Assembly (NCBI GenBank): GCA_947447985.1
Contig: CANFLX010000016.1
Span: 1 to 57,153, forward strand
Direction: 5' to 3'
Origin: Comamonadaceae bacterium
Lineage (GTDB): Bacteria; Pseudomonadota; Gammaproteobacteria; Burkholderiales; Burkholderiaceae_C
Length of the DNA: 57,153 nt
This document shows, one piece after another, positions 6,266 through 14,892 of this stretch. Each line of letters begins with the position of its first letter. Within the stretch, counting starts at the first letter, position 1. The notes beneath the pieces are model-generated. The model saw nothing but the letters and a program-made list of their open reading frames with translations, ran no database searches and was not told the DNA's origin. The position numbers and the translations under genes were made by a program.

Positions 6266-9085
6266 ATGAAATATATGTTGATTTTGTGCCTCGCATTCCT
6301 GGTCAATGCGTGCGACAGCGGCGGTGGCCCGGTACCCACCGTGATGTCCAACGGCGACATTTCAGTGGCGGGCTTCAGTGCGGCCAAAGGTCCTTTCATG
6401 ACCGGATCGCAGGTCGATATTTCCCCGCTGACGTTCACCACGGCTGCCACGGCGGTCGGTACGCTTAGAAAAGGCATTCTTTACCCCACCGGCAAAGATT
6501 TCGTTGTGAAAACGGATGACAAGGGCTACGTCGATATCAGCGGCGTCGTTTTTGACGGCGCCACGGACCAATTCGTGCAGACCAACGTCCAAGGGTATTA
6601 CTTCAACGAAATTTCAGGCAGCCGATCATCGGATTACATCACTCTGCAAGGCGTGGTCGACCTGAAGGGTGGCACGGCCATGAATGTGAATATCCTGACC
6701 CATTTGGCCCGGGCTCGCACCATCAGTTTGGCACGTGCCAATTGCCCCGTGCCGGCCAACAGCACCACAGCTTCAACCGCCTGCACGCTCACCACCGCCC
6801 AATTCAAGGCCGCCCGGGTGCAAGCCGAACAGGAAGTGCTCGCTGCGTTCAATATTCCCGCGGCGATCATTGCAAACTTCACCTCGTTTGCCGACCTGAA
6901 CATCGCCAATATTGCCAGCAGTTCCTTGGTTTCACCCCCGACCGACGGCGACACCATGCTGTTGGCTGTTTCCGCCCTGGTCATGCAGATCGGGGCCAAT
7001 GGCTCGGGCGTCAATCAATTCGTCAATGACTTCGAAGCGGACCTGGCGGCTGACGGAAAACTCGATTCCACAGACCTCAAAAACCAGATTCTGCAGGCCA
7101 GTTCTGTGGTGAATTTCTCGGTTGTTGCGAACAACATGAATGCCTTTTACAAGTCGAGCAACTACTCGTCGCTGAGCCTGAGAAATTGGGTGGACGCCTC
7201 GGGCGGCGTGAATGGCGTCATCAATTTGATGACCGAATACTATGCGCTCAATGTGGGCACAAGCACCCCGTCCAAAACCTCCAAGGTATTGAACACAGCG
7301 GCATTCAATGGACGCTGCTTGAATTTGGTTTCCACCTCGGCCACCAGCTCTGCCGTGATTGGCACGACCACTGTCACCAGCTTCCCCTATTTGGTGCCCG
7401 CGGGAACCACTCCGATCAATATCACAATCACCTCTGCGCCCTCGGGACTCAGCAGCCAAAGCAAGTTGACCACGTTTGCGCCCACGGGCGGCACTTGCAG
7501 CGTCAGCAGCCAAGAGGGCCTGACCGGCCTCTATTTCTTCTCTGCAAGCCCGAGCAACCTGAACTTGTTTGCCACGCAGTTCATCAGTGACTTTGCCAAG
7601 TGTTTCAATTTGACATCCACCGCACGGGTGATAACGGTGGACTCCACAAACCAATACATTCCCAATGCAAGCGCTGTTAACGCACTCTGCACCCCGCTGT
7701 CGGGCGCGCCGAGCGTGAGCTTTTTGAACAACGGGTATACCTTCGGACAGAATTACTTTGGCATGCTGACCGATGGCTCCATGACCAAAACGGCGCGCAT
7801 CGTCGGCATGAACGTGATCGATTATTTTGTTGCCAACAACAACCAGAAATACGCCAAGATCAACTTCACCTACGTGGACCGTTATGACCGCAAGGGCAAC
7901 TTCATTGTCAGCGCCATGCAGGACCCGACCTGGTCCACGGTGACGGCAGGAGGTTGGTACAACGTTGGAAACCAGCACCCGGCGGATGTCAGCCTGTTGG
8001 TGGGTACCCGCAAATTCACCACGATCCCCTTGGTCGGCGGAGGCAACACGACGCGCAGTACCAGCGAACTGCGCGTCAAGTACCAGTCGGCATTTTTGCC
8101 GCTGATCGATGCCAATGGTCCGGGCACTGTCCTGTCGGATGGCAAGGTGCTGACGGCGGTGAAGGTCAACGGCCCCGGCTTGCCCGATGCAGGGCTGGTC
8201 TACATTCCCCCGATGCAAAAAGGCCAGGACTATTTTGACTACAGCAATATGCAAGGCGCATTGCCCAATGCCGCAATCCCGGCCGCGGGTCAGCCCCGTT
8301 GTGGTGTGACCCCGCAACTCGTCAACAACACCTGGACGCCTGTGGCCCCGGTCAACTGCTCACTCAATTGGATCGGTCAGACCAATTGGGTCCCTATCAC
8401 TACACCGGCGACGGCACCCACCCTCATCACGCCCGCCGCCACCGTGGCCTGCCCCGCCAACAGTGCAGGCCAGGTCTCGCAGCAGTGTGTTTGGGGCGGG
8501 AACAATTTGCCATACAACACAGCGGCCTTGATGACGGTCGGCACCGAATACACATTCCGCCTGTACTACAACAACCAGACCACGCCCACTTTCACGTTTG
8601 CAAAACGCCTGCTGACCTCGGCGCCAGACCTGACCAAGGCGCACCTAGACAACTGGGTCAATTTGGACATGGTGGGAACTGCCAGTCTGGTCGCCGCCAT
8701 GGCGCAGCCCACCTCAGCCGTGTCACCGTTTGAGGCCTTCAGACCTGTGGCCAGTGAGACATCAAAGTACCTCTCGTGGACGGGCCAGGTCATGAACAGC
8801 GTTGAGATCGGCAGTATCAACACCTCCTTGCAATTGGCGCAAGGCCCCCGTGCGACGCCAGGCGACGGCGTAGGCAGGGGCCTGACGTCCGGCACCCTCT
8901 ATCCGCAGCTGGGCGCAGATGGTGTACCTGTTGAAATGCAGTACAGCACCATGGATCCGACTACGGGGCTGCCTGCAACAAGCGGGACGGTGACGCCCTA
9001 CCGGGTGATCAGTCTGGGGTACCGAACATTCGATTATTCATGGAAGACCCACGATTACCTCTTCGAAACAGCCAAGCGGTATTGA
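6266..9085 (+). CDS. Large lipoprotein of unknown function
   Basis: The product is 939 residues with a lipoprotein signal, MKYMLILCLAFLVNAC, in which Cys16 would be lipidated. The +2 residue is Asp, which in E. coli retains lipoproteins in the inner membrane; whether that rule holds here is unknown. The early region (about residues 28-150), with AAKGPFMTGSQVDI, TGKDFVVKTDDKGYV, NVQGYYFNEI and VNVNILTHL, resembles the N-terminus of secreted lipoproteins starting with a 'KGPF..GS' beta domain. The rest is rich in Ser, Thr, Asn and Ala, with six or more spaced cysteines, and has no motif I can name. The ATG at 6266 is preceded by GGGGAA; a TTG at 6254 is less likely. It appears less GC-rich than its neighbours. 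Confidence 0.75.
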   Translation: MKYMLILCLAFLVNACDSGGGPVPTVMSNGDISVAGFSAAKGPFMTGSQVDISPLTFTTAATAVGTLRKGILYPTGKDFVVKTDDKGYVDISGVVFDGATDQFVQTNVQGYYFNEISGSRSSDYITLQGVVDLKGGTAMNVNILTHLARARTISLARANCPVPANSTTASTACTLTTAQFKAARVQAEQEVLAAFNIPAAIIANFTSFADLNIANIASSSLVSPPTDGDTMLLAVSALVMQIGANGSGVNQFVNDFEADLAADGKLDSTDLKNQILQASSVVNFSVVANNMNAFYKSSNYSSLSLRNWVDASGGVNGVINLMTEYYALNVGTSTPSKTSKVLNTAAFNGRCLNLVSTSATSSAVIGTTTVTSFPYLVPAGTTPINITITSAPSGLSSQSKLTTFAPTGGTCSVSSQEGLTGLYFFSASPSNLNLFATQFISDFAKCFNLTSTARVITVDSTNQYIPNASAVNALCTPLSGAPSVSFLNNGYTFGQNYFGMLTDGSMTKTARIVGMNVIDYFVANNNQKYAKINFTYVDRYDRKGNFIVSAMQDPTWSTVTAGGWYNVGNQHPADVSLLVGTRKFTTIPLVGGGNTTRSTSELRVKYQSAFLPLIDANGPGTVLSDGKVLTAVKVNGPGLPDAGLVYIPPMQKGQDYFDYSNMQGALPNAAIPAAGQPRCGVTPQLVNNTWTPVAPVNCSLNWIGQTNWVPITTPATAPTLITPAATVACPANSAGQVSQQCVWGGNNLPYNTAALMTVGTEYTFRLYYNNQTTPTFTFAKRLLTSAPDLTKAHLDNWVNLDMVGTASLVAAMAQPTSAVSPFEAFRPVASETSKYLSWTGQVMNSVEIGSINTSLQLAQGPRATPGDGVGRGLTSGTLYPQLGADGVPVEMQYSTMDPTTGLPATSGTVTPYRVISLGYRTFDYSWKTHDYLFETAKRY

Positions 9086-9186
9086 TGGGGCAGGCGCTTT
9101 ATTCGGCAGGACTCCTGACCGGATGAGGCGCGCCCGTTTTTTCGGGGTTTAGGGCAGCGCAGCAGACAAATGCGCTCAGCGGGCGT

Positions 9187-9675
9187 TTAACCCGCCACAA
9201 AACTCCCGCTCTTGCCCCCGTGCTTTTCGCGCAGGGTGATACCGTTCATGGCCATGCCCCGGTCGACGGCCTTGCACATGTCGTAAATGGTGAGCAGGGC
9301 GACTTGCACCGCGGTCAGGGCTTCCATCTCCACGCCGGTGGGGCCTACGGTCTCGGCGGCGGCGGTGCAACGCACACCATCAAAGCCATCGACATCGTGC
9401 CGGGCGATCACAAACTCCACCGCCACGCGGGTGAGCGCAATCGGGTGGCACAGGGGAACCAGTTCGCTGGTTTTTTTGGCCGCCATGATGGCGGCGATAC
9501 GGGCCACACCCAGCACGTCGCCTTTTTTGGCGGTACCGGCTTCAATCAAGGTGCGCGTGCTGGCCAGCATTTCGATGCGTCCGGTGGCGATGGCCACCCG
9601 TTTGGTGTTGGCTTTGTCGGCCACGTCCACCATGTGGGCCAGGCCTTGGGAGTCAAAATGCGTGAGTTGGTTCAT
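9187..9675 (-). CDS. moaC: Cyclic pyranopterin monophosphate synthase
   Basis: MoaC converts 3',8-cyclo-7,8-dihydro-GTP to cyclic pyranopterin monophosphate in molybdenum cofactor synthesis. The 162-residue length from the ATG at 9675 is typical. Hallmarks visible are [14 protein letters not shown] near the start, [11 protein letters not shown] with the conserved histidine, [25 protein letters not shown] and the C-terminal GGKSGSF. An ATG four codons upstream is less conserved. It stands alone; its start faces the M48 peptidase gene, leaving about 65 bp for divergent promoters. Confidence 0.96.
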   Translation of the reverse strand: MNQLTHFDSQGLAHMVDVADKANTKRVAIATGRIEMLASTRTLIEAGTAKKGDVLGVARIAAIMAAKKTSELVPLCHPIALTRVAVEFVIARHDVDGFDGVRCTAAAETVGPTGVEMEALTAVQVALLTIYDMCKAVDRGMAMNGITLREKHGGKSGSFVAG

Positions 9676-9740
9676 AGCGAAGATCATACGGCGGGCCGCG
9701 ACGCCCCCGGTTTACCAGGCCTTCACCGTAAGCGTGCATC

Positions 9741-11393
9741 ATGGGGGATATGGCATTGACAGACTCAGCTTCGAGCGCACACCGCACAGACAGGCCGCAA
9801 CGCGCAAAGCGCTGGTTGCGGCCCACGGCGCTTGCGCTGGCCTGCTTGTGTCTGCCGATGGTGTGGATGGCACAGACCTCGGTCGCCGCCGAGCCGGTAC
9901 CTGCCAACACCTTGCCGCATTTGGGTGACGGCGCTGAAATGTCCCCCGCCGCCGAGCGCCGGCTGGGCGATCGGATTGTTCGCAGCCTGTACCGGGATCC
10001 GGACTTTGTGGACGACCCGGTCAGCATGGACTATCTGCAAAGCATTTGGCAGCCCTTGATGGCCGCATCCAAGGCGCGCGGCGAAATGTCGCCCGAGCTC
10101 GCCGATAGCTTTGCATGGGAACTGCTGCTCGGGCGCGACCGCTCGGTCAACGCATTTGCACTGCCCGGCGGCTACTTTGGGGTGCATCTGGGCTTGCTCG
10201 CGGTGGTAAGCAACCGCGACGAACTGGCCTCGGTGCTGGGCCATGAGCTCAGCCACGTGACGCAGCGCCACATTGCGCGCAACATGGCCCATCAGGCCGC
10301 GCAGGACCCCTGGGTCATGGGCGCAATGATTTTGGGCGTGCTGGCCGCGAGCAAAAACAGCGCCAACGGACAGGCTGCGAGCGCCCTGATTACGGGCGGG
10401 CAAGCGGTCGCCGCCCAAAGCCAGCTGAACTACTCGCGCGATATGGAGCGTGAGGCCGACCGCATTGGTTTTGCGGTCTCGACCCAAGCGGGCTTTGCGC
10501 CGCAAGGGTTTGTGTCCATGTTCGAAAAGTTGCAGCAGGCCAACCGGCTCAACGACAGTGGCGGCTTTCCCTACTTGCGCAGCCATCCGCTGACCACCGA
10601 GCGGATCTCCGACATGCAAAACCGCGCGGGCGCACTGGTTTCCACCGCTGTGCCGCAGCGCAATGCGGCGTCCAAGAGGGACTTCGACCCCCCCATGGTC
10701 GCTTCGCGCGCCAAAGTGCTTGCCAACCCGGGCGTGGATGCCCTGCGGGTGTGGCAAACCGATGCGGAGCCAGCGCAACTGTCAGCCAAGCCCGTCGCGG
10801 CACAGGCCGCAACCCTGTATGGAGCCACGTTTGCCGCGTTCAAGTTGGGTGACTTTGCATCGGCCCAGGCGCTGTGCGTGCAATTGAAACAACTCCTTCA
10901 GCGCCAAGGGGCGGACGCCAGTGTGGCTCTCCTGCTGGAGGCCGAGATGGCCTTGGGCCAAGGCGATGCAAGCCGTGCGACCGCCGTGCTGTCGGACAAC
11001 GCAGGTGGCGTCTCCAGCGTCTGGCAGCGAGCCCGTGTGTTGCTGCTGTCGGACGCCCAGATTCGAACCGGGCAGGCGAAGGCGGTGGCTTCGGCCGCAG
11101 AGCGCTTGCGCGAGTGGGTAGCGAGCCACCCGCGTGACATCACAGCGTGGCGCCTGATGGCCAGTGCCTGCGAGGCCCAGGGACGCAATGTTGCCGCAGT
11201 GCGCGCCCAGGCGCAGGCGGATTGGTTGGAGCAGGATTTGACCGCTGCCCTGGGGCGTTTGCGCGCTGCACAAGACCTGGTGCGCACCGGTCAGTGGGGC
11301 GCGATGGGCCCGGACTATGTGGAAGCCGCCATCGTGGACACCCGGGCCCGCGAAGTGGCCCAGCTAGTTCGGGAACAAGCGCTCCAACGCTAA
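9741..11393 (+). CDS. M48 family metallopeptidase with C-terminal helical repeats (BepA-like)
   Basis: This is an exported zinc protease of 550 residues. A signal-like segment (about residues 24-50) ends near TSVAA. The catalytic domain has HELSH (His168, Glu169, His172) and a downstream MEREADRIG whose Glu238 is the likely third zinc ligand. From about residue 330 to the end the protein is alanine-rich and helical in a TPR-like pattern. This architecture matches BepA/YfgC, a periplasmic protease and chaperone for outer-membrane protein assembly. The start may be the ATG at 9741 or 9750; neither has a well-spaced ribosome binding site. The last 30 bases overlap the convergent membrane-protein gene. 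Confidence 0.9.
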   Translation: MGDMALTDSASSAHRTDRPQRAKRWLRPTALALACLCLPMVWMAQTSVAAEPVPANTLPHLGDGAEMSPAAERRLGDRIVRSLYRDPDFVDDPVSMDYLQSIWQPLMAASKARGEMSPELADSFAWELLLGRDRSVNAFALPGGYFGVHLGLLAVVSNRDELASVLGHELSHVTQRHIARNMAHQAAQDPWVMGAMILGVLAASKNSANGQAASALITGGQAVAAQSQLNYSRDMEREADRIGFAVSTQAGFAPQGFVSMFEKLQQANRLNDSGGFPYLRSHPLTTERISDMQNRAGALVSTAVPQRNAASKRDFDPPMVASRAKVLANPGVDALRVWQTDAEPAQLSAKPVAAQAATLYGATFAAFKLGDFASAQALCVQLKQLLQRQGADASVALLLEAEMALGQGDASRATAVLSDNAGGVSSVWQRARVLLLSDAQIRTGQAKAVASAAERLREWVASHPRDITAWRLMASACEAQGRNVAAVRAQAQADWLEQDLTAALGRLRAAQDLVRTGQWGAMGPDYVEAAIVDTRAREVAQLVREQALQR

Positions 11394-11714
11394 ATTGATC
11401 ACCATGCCGATGGCGGTGTACATGAGCGAGCCCAGCAGCGCGGCGCCAAAGCCATCCACCTCAAAACCCTCCAGCACCGTGGCGGCACCCCAAAACATCA
11501 GGGCGTTGATGACAAACAAAAACAGCCCCAGCGACAGCACCGTCACCGGGAACGTCAGCACCACCAACACCGGTCGTAGCAGCGCATTGAACAGACCCAC
11601 CACCAAAGCGGCCAGCATGGCTGCGCCGAAGCTGCTGATGTGCACGCCGTGGTACAGGTGGGCGATTGCCAAGAGTACCGCGGCGTTCAAAAGCCATTTA
11701 GCGAGAATTTTCAT
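11364..11714 (-). CDS. Phage holin family (DUF360-like) small membrane protein
   Basis: This 116-residue protein has four hydrophobic helices. The pattern MKILAKWLLNAAVLL near the start, then LVVGLFNALLRPVLVVLTFPV, LGLFLFVINALMFW and GFGAALLGSLMYTAIG, is that of the YvlD/DUF360 family, annotated 'phage holin family' although chromosomal and not phage-linked. Function is unknown; inner-membrane location follows from the helices. The start is the ATG at 11714. Its 3' end overlaps the end of the M48 gene by 30 bp in convergent orientation. It lies 76 bp downstream of the terC-like gene on the same strand. Confidence 0.88.
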   Translation of the reverse strand: MKILAKWLLNAAVLLAIAHLYHGVHISSFGAAMLAALVVGLFNALLRPVLVVLTFPVTVLSLGLFLFVINALMFWGAATVLEGFEVDGFGAALLGSLMYTAIGMVINLALERLFPN

Positions 11715-11790
11715 AGGGCTTTGAGCATAGCGCGCGCCTGCGCTCGCAACGGGCCGCAAACGCCCGCCCGTGCAGAGGCCTTGAGGCAGA

Positions 11791-12495
11791 TCAGTCTTGC
11801 GCGGCTGCGGCCCGCGCCTGGCGCCAGCGGCCAGCGAGCAGTACTCCCACAATGCACACGCCGTAAATGCCCCAGTGCACCATCTGCTGCGACTGCGTCA
11901 GCCCTGCTTTGGCATTGCCCACATAGTCCATGAGCATGGGTTCGGACACCAGCATATGCGCCGCAGTAAAGGCCAGCACCGCGGCCCCCAGGGAGATGAT
12001 GATGGGAAAGCGCTCCACCAGTTTGAGCACGATGCCGCTGCCAAACACCACAATCGGCACGCTCAGCAGCAGGCCGATGATGACCAGGTCAAACGCACCA
12101 TGCGCCGCGCCGGCCACGCCGAGAACGTTGTCAACACCCATCAGCGCATCGGCCACGATGATGGTTTTCATGGCGCCCCAGAAGGTGCTCGCACCTTCAC
12201 CGTGTTCGTCCTCACTGCCCTGGTCGGCCAGCAATTGGTAGGCAATCCACAGCAAGCCCAGGCCACCAACCAGCATCAGGCCCGGAATTTGGAGCAACCA
12301 CACCACGCCCACCGTCATGACCGAGCGCACCACGATTGCGCCCACGGTGCCCCACATGATCGCTTTGGTTTTGAGTTGGGCGGGCAAATTGCGCGCAGCC
12401 AAGGCAATCAAGATGGCGTTGTCCCCGGCCAGCACCAGGTCGATTAGCACGATCGACAAGAGCGCCGACCACCAGGGGGGGGAAAACATGTCCAT
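11791..12495 (-). CDS. TerC/YjbE family membrane protein
   Basis: The product is a 234-residue integral membrane protein with about seven helices. The two family signatures are SIVLIDLVLAGDNAILIALA near the N-terminus and IVADALMGVDNVLGVAGAA in the middle; the acidic and Asn residues in the helices are thought to form a metal site. TerC-like proteins are linked to metal (manganese or calcium) efflux, in some cases during protein secretion, or to tellurite resistance; the substrate here is not evident. An acidic loop (DQGSEDEHGEGAS) separates the halves. The ATG at 12495 (MDMFSPPWW) gives the standard N-terminus; a start 17 codons upstream is unlikely. I looked for a manganese yybP-ykoY leader upstream and did not find it. 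Confidence 0.9.
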   Translation of the reverse strand: MDMFSPPWWSALLSIVLIDLVLAGDNAILIALAARNLPAQLKTKAIMWGTVGAIVVRSVMTVGVVWLLQIPGLMLVGGLGLLWIAYQLLADQGSEDEHGEGASTFWGAMKTIIVADALMGVDNVLGVAGAAHGAFDLVIIGLLLSVPIVVFGSGIVLKLVERFPIIISLGAAVLAFTAAHMLVSEPMLMDYVGNAKAGLTQSQQMVHWGIYGVCIVGVLLAGRWRQARAAAAQD

Positions 12496-12642
12496 CGCAA
12501 GCAACTTTCTGTGAGCAGGGGGTGAAAAATCGCCGATGGTAGCCATGGCGGGCTTGCCCTTTGGGAAACTAGGGGGTTAGCCCGGGGTCGGGGTGCCTGT
12601 CCTTGAGGCCGCTATCATCGCGCCTCTTCATTCAAGGTCCCC

Positions 12643-13068
12643 ATGGCAGGCATACACATCACCGACATCGAGTCGGCCATCAACTACTGGCGCAGCAAAG
12701 AGCCTTCGCCCGATGGTGTATCGCTACCTGCGGCCACCCGCGCGCTGGCCGAGGTCTATGCCCTGATGGTGTACTGCCATGAGTCCGAGGCCGACGAGGC
12801 CAGCATGCCCGCCAAAGCCCATGCCGCTTGGATGGACTGGTACGCCAGCACGCCCGACACGCCTTGCATTGCGATTTGTTCGACCAGCCAGGGTGACGAA
12901 GAGTGCAAAGGCTGCGGCCGTAGTTTTTGGGAAGTGCAGCACTGGCCACAAATGACGCCCGCCGAAAAGCGCGGCACCTGGCGGCGCATCACCCTGGAGT
13001 CCCATGCCTGGCGCTTTAACCGATACGCCGAGCGCGCCGCTGAAGGCCCGCAGACCGAGGCCAGTTGA
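12643..13068 (+). CDS. DUF3717-DUF1289 two-domain protein
   Basis: This 141-residue cytoplasmic protein joins two small domains. Residues 1-70 (ITDIESAINYWRSKEPS...LPAATRALAEVYALM) match DUF3717. Residues 73-130 match DUF1289: TPCIAICST, then a Cys-x2-Cys (ECKGCGR) and W..MTPAEKR..W, a four-cysteine pattern that suggests a small metal or iron-sulfur site. No function is established. An AAGG site precedes the ATG at 12643. Its TGA stop shares a base with the ATG of the NUDIX gene, so the two are translationally coupled, and mnmA follows. Confidence 0.88.
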   Translation: MAGIHITDIESAINYWRSKEPSPDGVSLPAATRALAEVYALMVYCHESEADEASMPAKAHAAWMDWYASTPDTPCIAICSTSQGDEECKGCGRSFWEVQHWPQMTPAEKRGTWRRITLESHAWRFNRYAERAAEGPQTEAS

Positions 13069-13568
13069 TGGCGACCCATCGCTGGAAACCCAGTGCCACC
13101 GTTGCTGCCGTGGTGGAGCACCAAGGCAAATTTCTGCTGGTGGAAGAACACACGCCCGAAGGCCTGCGCCTGAACAACCCGGCCGGTCATTTGGATCCTG
13201 GCGAATCGCCGCAAGAGGCCTGCGCCCGCGAAACACTCGAAGAAACAGCCTACGCCTTCACCCCCACAGCGCTGGTCGGCATTTACCTCTCACGGTTTGA
13301 GCGCGCCCCCAGTGCCTCGCGACCCAAGGGCGAGGACATCACCTATTTGCGCTTCGCCTTTTGCGGCCAACTCGGCGCACTGCAGAGGGGGCGCCGACTG
13401 GACTACGGCATCGTGCGCGCCCTGTGGCTCACGCCCGACGAGATTCGCGCCAGCCAGGCCCTGCACCGCAGCCCGCTGGTGGTGCAGTGCATGGAAGACT
13501 ATCTGGCGGGCAAGCGCTACCCCCTGGAACTCGTCACCACCGACGCGAGCATCTACCGCGGCCGCTGA
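13068..13568 (+). CDS. NUDIX hydrolase, NudJ-like
   Basis: This 166-residue NUDIX protein hydrolyses a nucleoside or phosphate diphosphate. The NUDIX box is GHLDPGESPQEACARETLEE (residues 40-59), with Gly40, Glu46, Arg54, Glu55, Glu58 and Glu59 in place; the usual glycine after it is alanine. The HLDPGE core and overall length resemble E. coli NudJ (YmfB), a thiamine pyrophosphate and nucleoside phosphatase. Genomic context agrees: nudJ lies directly upstream of mnmA in E. coli and this gene is 36 bp upstream of mnmA here. The ATG at 13068 overlaps the previous stop (TGATG). Confidence 0.92.
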   Translation: MATHRWKPSATVAAVVEHQGKFLLVEEHTPEGLRLNNPAGHLDPGESPQEACARETLEETAYAFTPTALVGIYLSRFERAPSASRPKGEDITYLRFAFCGQLGALQRGRRLDYGIVRALWLTPDEIRASQALHRSPLVVQCMEDYLAGKRYPLELVTTDASIYRGR

Positions 13569-13604
13569 GCGGTGCTACAGGGCCCACGGCCTAAAATCGC
13601 ACGC

Positions 13605-14825
13605 ATGAACTCCATTGCCGTACCGTCCGGAAAAAAGCAACGCATTGTGGTGGGCTTGAGCGGCGGCGTGGACTCGGCGGTCACGGCCTATTTGCTGAAA
13701 AAACAAGGCCATGAGGTGGTGGGCATCTTCATGAAAAACTGGGAGGACGACGACCGCCCAGCGGACGCCGACAACCCCACTTCTGATCCCGGCTACTGCA
13801 CCTCCAATATCGATTTTGTCGACGCCGCAGCCGTGGCCGATGTGCTGGGTATTGAGATCGAGCACGTCAACTTTGCGGCCGATTACAAAGACCGCGTGTT
13901 TGCCGAGTTTGTGCGCGAGTACCAGGCGGGGCGTACACCCAACCCCGACATCTTGTGCAATGCCGAAATCAAGTTCAAAGCTTTTTTGGACCACGCGCTG
14001 CGCCTGGGCGCCGAAAAAATCGCCACCGGGCACTACGCCCGCGTTCGTCTGAATGCGGCCACGGGCCTGTATGAGTTGCTTAAAGGGCTGGACCCGGCCA
14101 AAGACCAGAGTTACTTTTTGCACCGCTTGAACCAGGCGCAGTTGTCCAAGACCTTGTTCCCGGTGGGCGAGTTGCACAAGACCGAGGTGCGCCGCATTGC
14201 CGATGAAATCGGTTTGCCCAATGCCAAGAAAAAAGACTCGACTGGCATTTGCTTTATCGGCGAGCGCCCGTTCCGCGAGTTTTTGAACCGCTACATCGCC
14301 ATGGCGCCGGGTCCCATCAAAAACCCCAAGGGCCAAACCATCGGCCAGCACGTGGGCCTGTCCTTCTACACCCTGGGGCAGCGCCAGGGCCTGGGCATTG
14401 GCGGCCTCAAAGCGCGGGGTGCGCAAAAAGGGGGCGGCGAGCACGCCCCCTGGTTTGTGGCCCGCAAAGACCTGCAGACCAACACCTTGTGGGTGGTGCA
14501 GGGCCATGACCACCCGTGGCTGCTTTCGCACACCTTGAGTGCCCTGGACGCCAGTTGGGTCGCGGGCAGCGCGCCCTCCAACGGCCCAAGCTCAAGCAGT
14601 CCCAGCCTTGCAGCCAAAACCCGCTACCGCCAGAGCGACAGCTCCTGTGCGCTGACAGACCTGCCGTTAAAGAATTCTGCGCAAGAGGATGCGGCCTTTG
14701 CCCTGCAGTTTGCGCAAGCGCAGTGGGCGGTCACGCCCGGCCAATCCGCCGTGCTGTACGACGGCGAGGTGTGCCTGGGTGGTGGGGTCATTGAACGCGT
14801 GTTGGCGGCTGACGCAGAGTTGTAA
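13605..14825 (+). CDS. mnmA: tRNA-specific 2-thiouridylase
   Basis: MnmA makes 2-thiouridine at wobble position 34 of tRNA-Lys, -Glu and -Gln. The ATP pyrophosphatase loop SGGVDS is at residues 19-24. The two catalytic cysteines are Cys118 (NPDILCN) and Cys216 ([12 protein letters not shown]). At 406 residues it is longer than the E. coli enzyme (368). The extra residues sit in the C-terminal barrel, where a low-complexity insert ([16 protein letters not shown]) lies before [10 protein letters not shown]. The ATG at 13605 is the conserved start; TAAAAT 13 bases before it may be a -10 with a short leader. Confidence 0.97.
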   Translation: MNSIAVPSGKKQRIVVGLSGGVDSAVTAYLLKKQGHEVVGIFMKNWEDDDRPADADNPTSDPGYCTSNIDFVDAAAVADVLGIEIEHVNFAADYKDRVFAEFVREYQAGRTPNPDILCNAEIKFKAFLDHALRLGAEKIATGHYARVRLNAATGLYELLKGLDPAKDQSYFLHRLNQAQLSKTLFPVGELHKTEVRRIADEIGLPNAKKKDSTGICFIGERPFREFLNRYIAMAPGPIKNPKGQTIGQHVGLSFYTLGQRQGLGIGGLKARGAQKGGGEHAPWFVARKDLQTNTLWVVQGHDHPWLLSHTLSALDASWVAGSAPSNGPSSSSPSLAAKTRYRQSDSSCALTDLPLKNSAQEDAAFALQFAQAQWAVTPGQSAVLYDGEVCLGGGVIERVLAADAEL

Positions 14826-14892
14826 CTTTTAGCGGGTCTGGCGTGTGAGAATGCCCGCTCCCCCTACAAGAGCAGATTCAGGAGACACCCGC

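Noticed and set aside
11364..11714. Prophage remnant (holin annotation)
   Set aside because: The family name is historical; no other phage gene, integrase or attachment repeat is nearby.
12496..12642. Manganese (yybP-ykoY) riboswitch upstream of the TerC gene
   Set aside because: The conserved loop sequences of that riboswitch are not visible on the minus strand.
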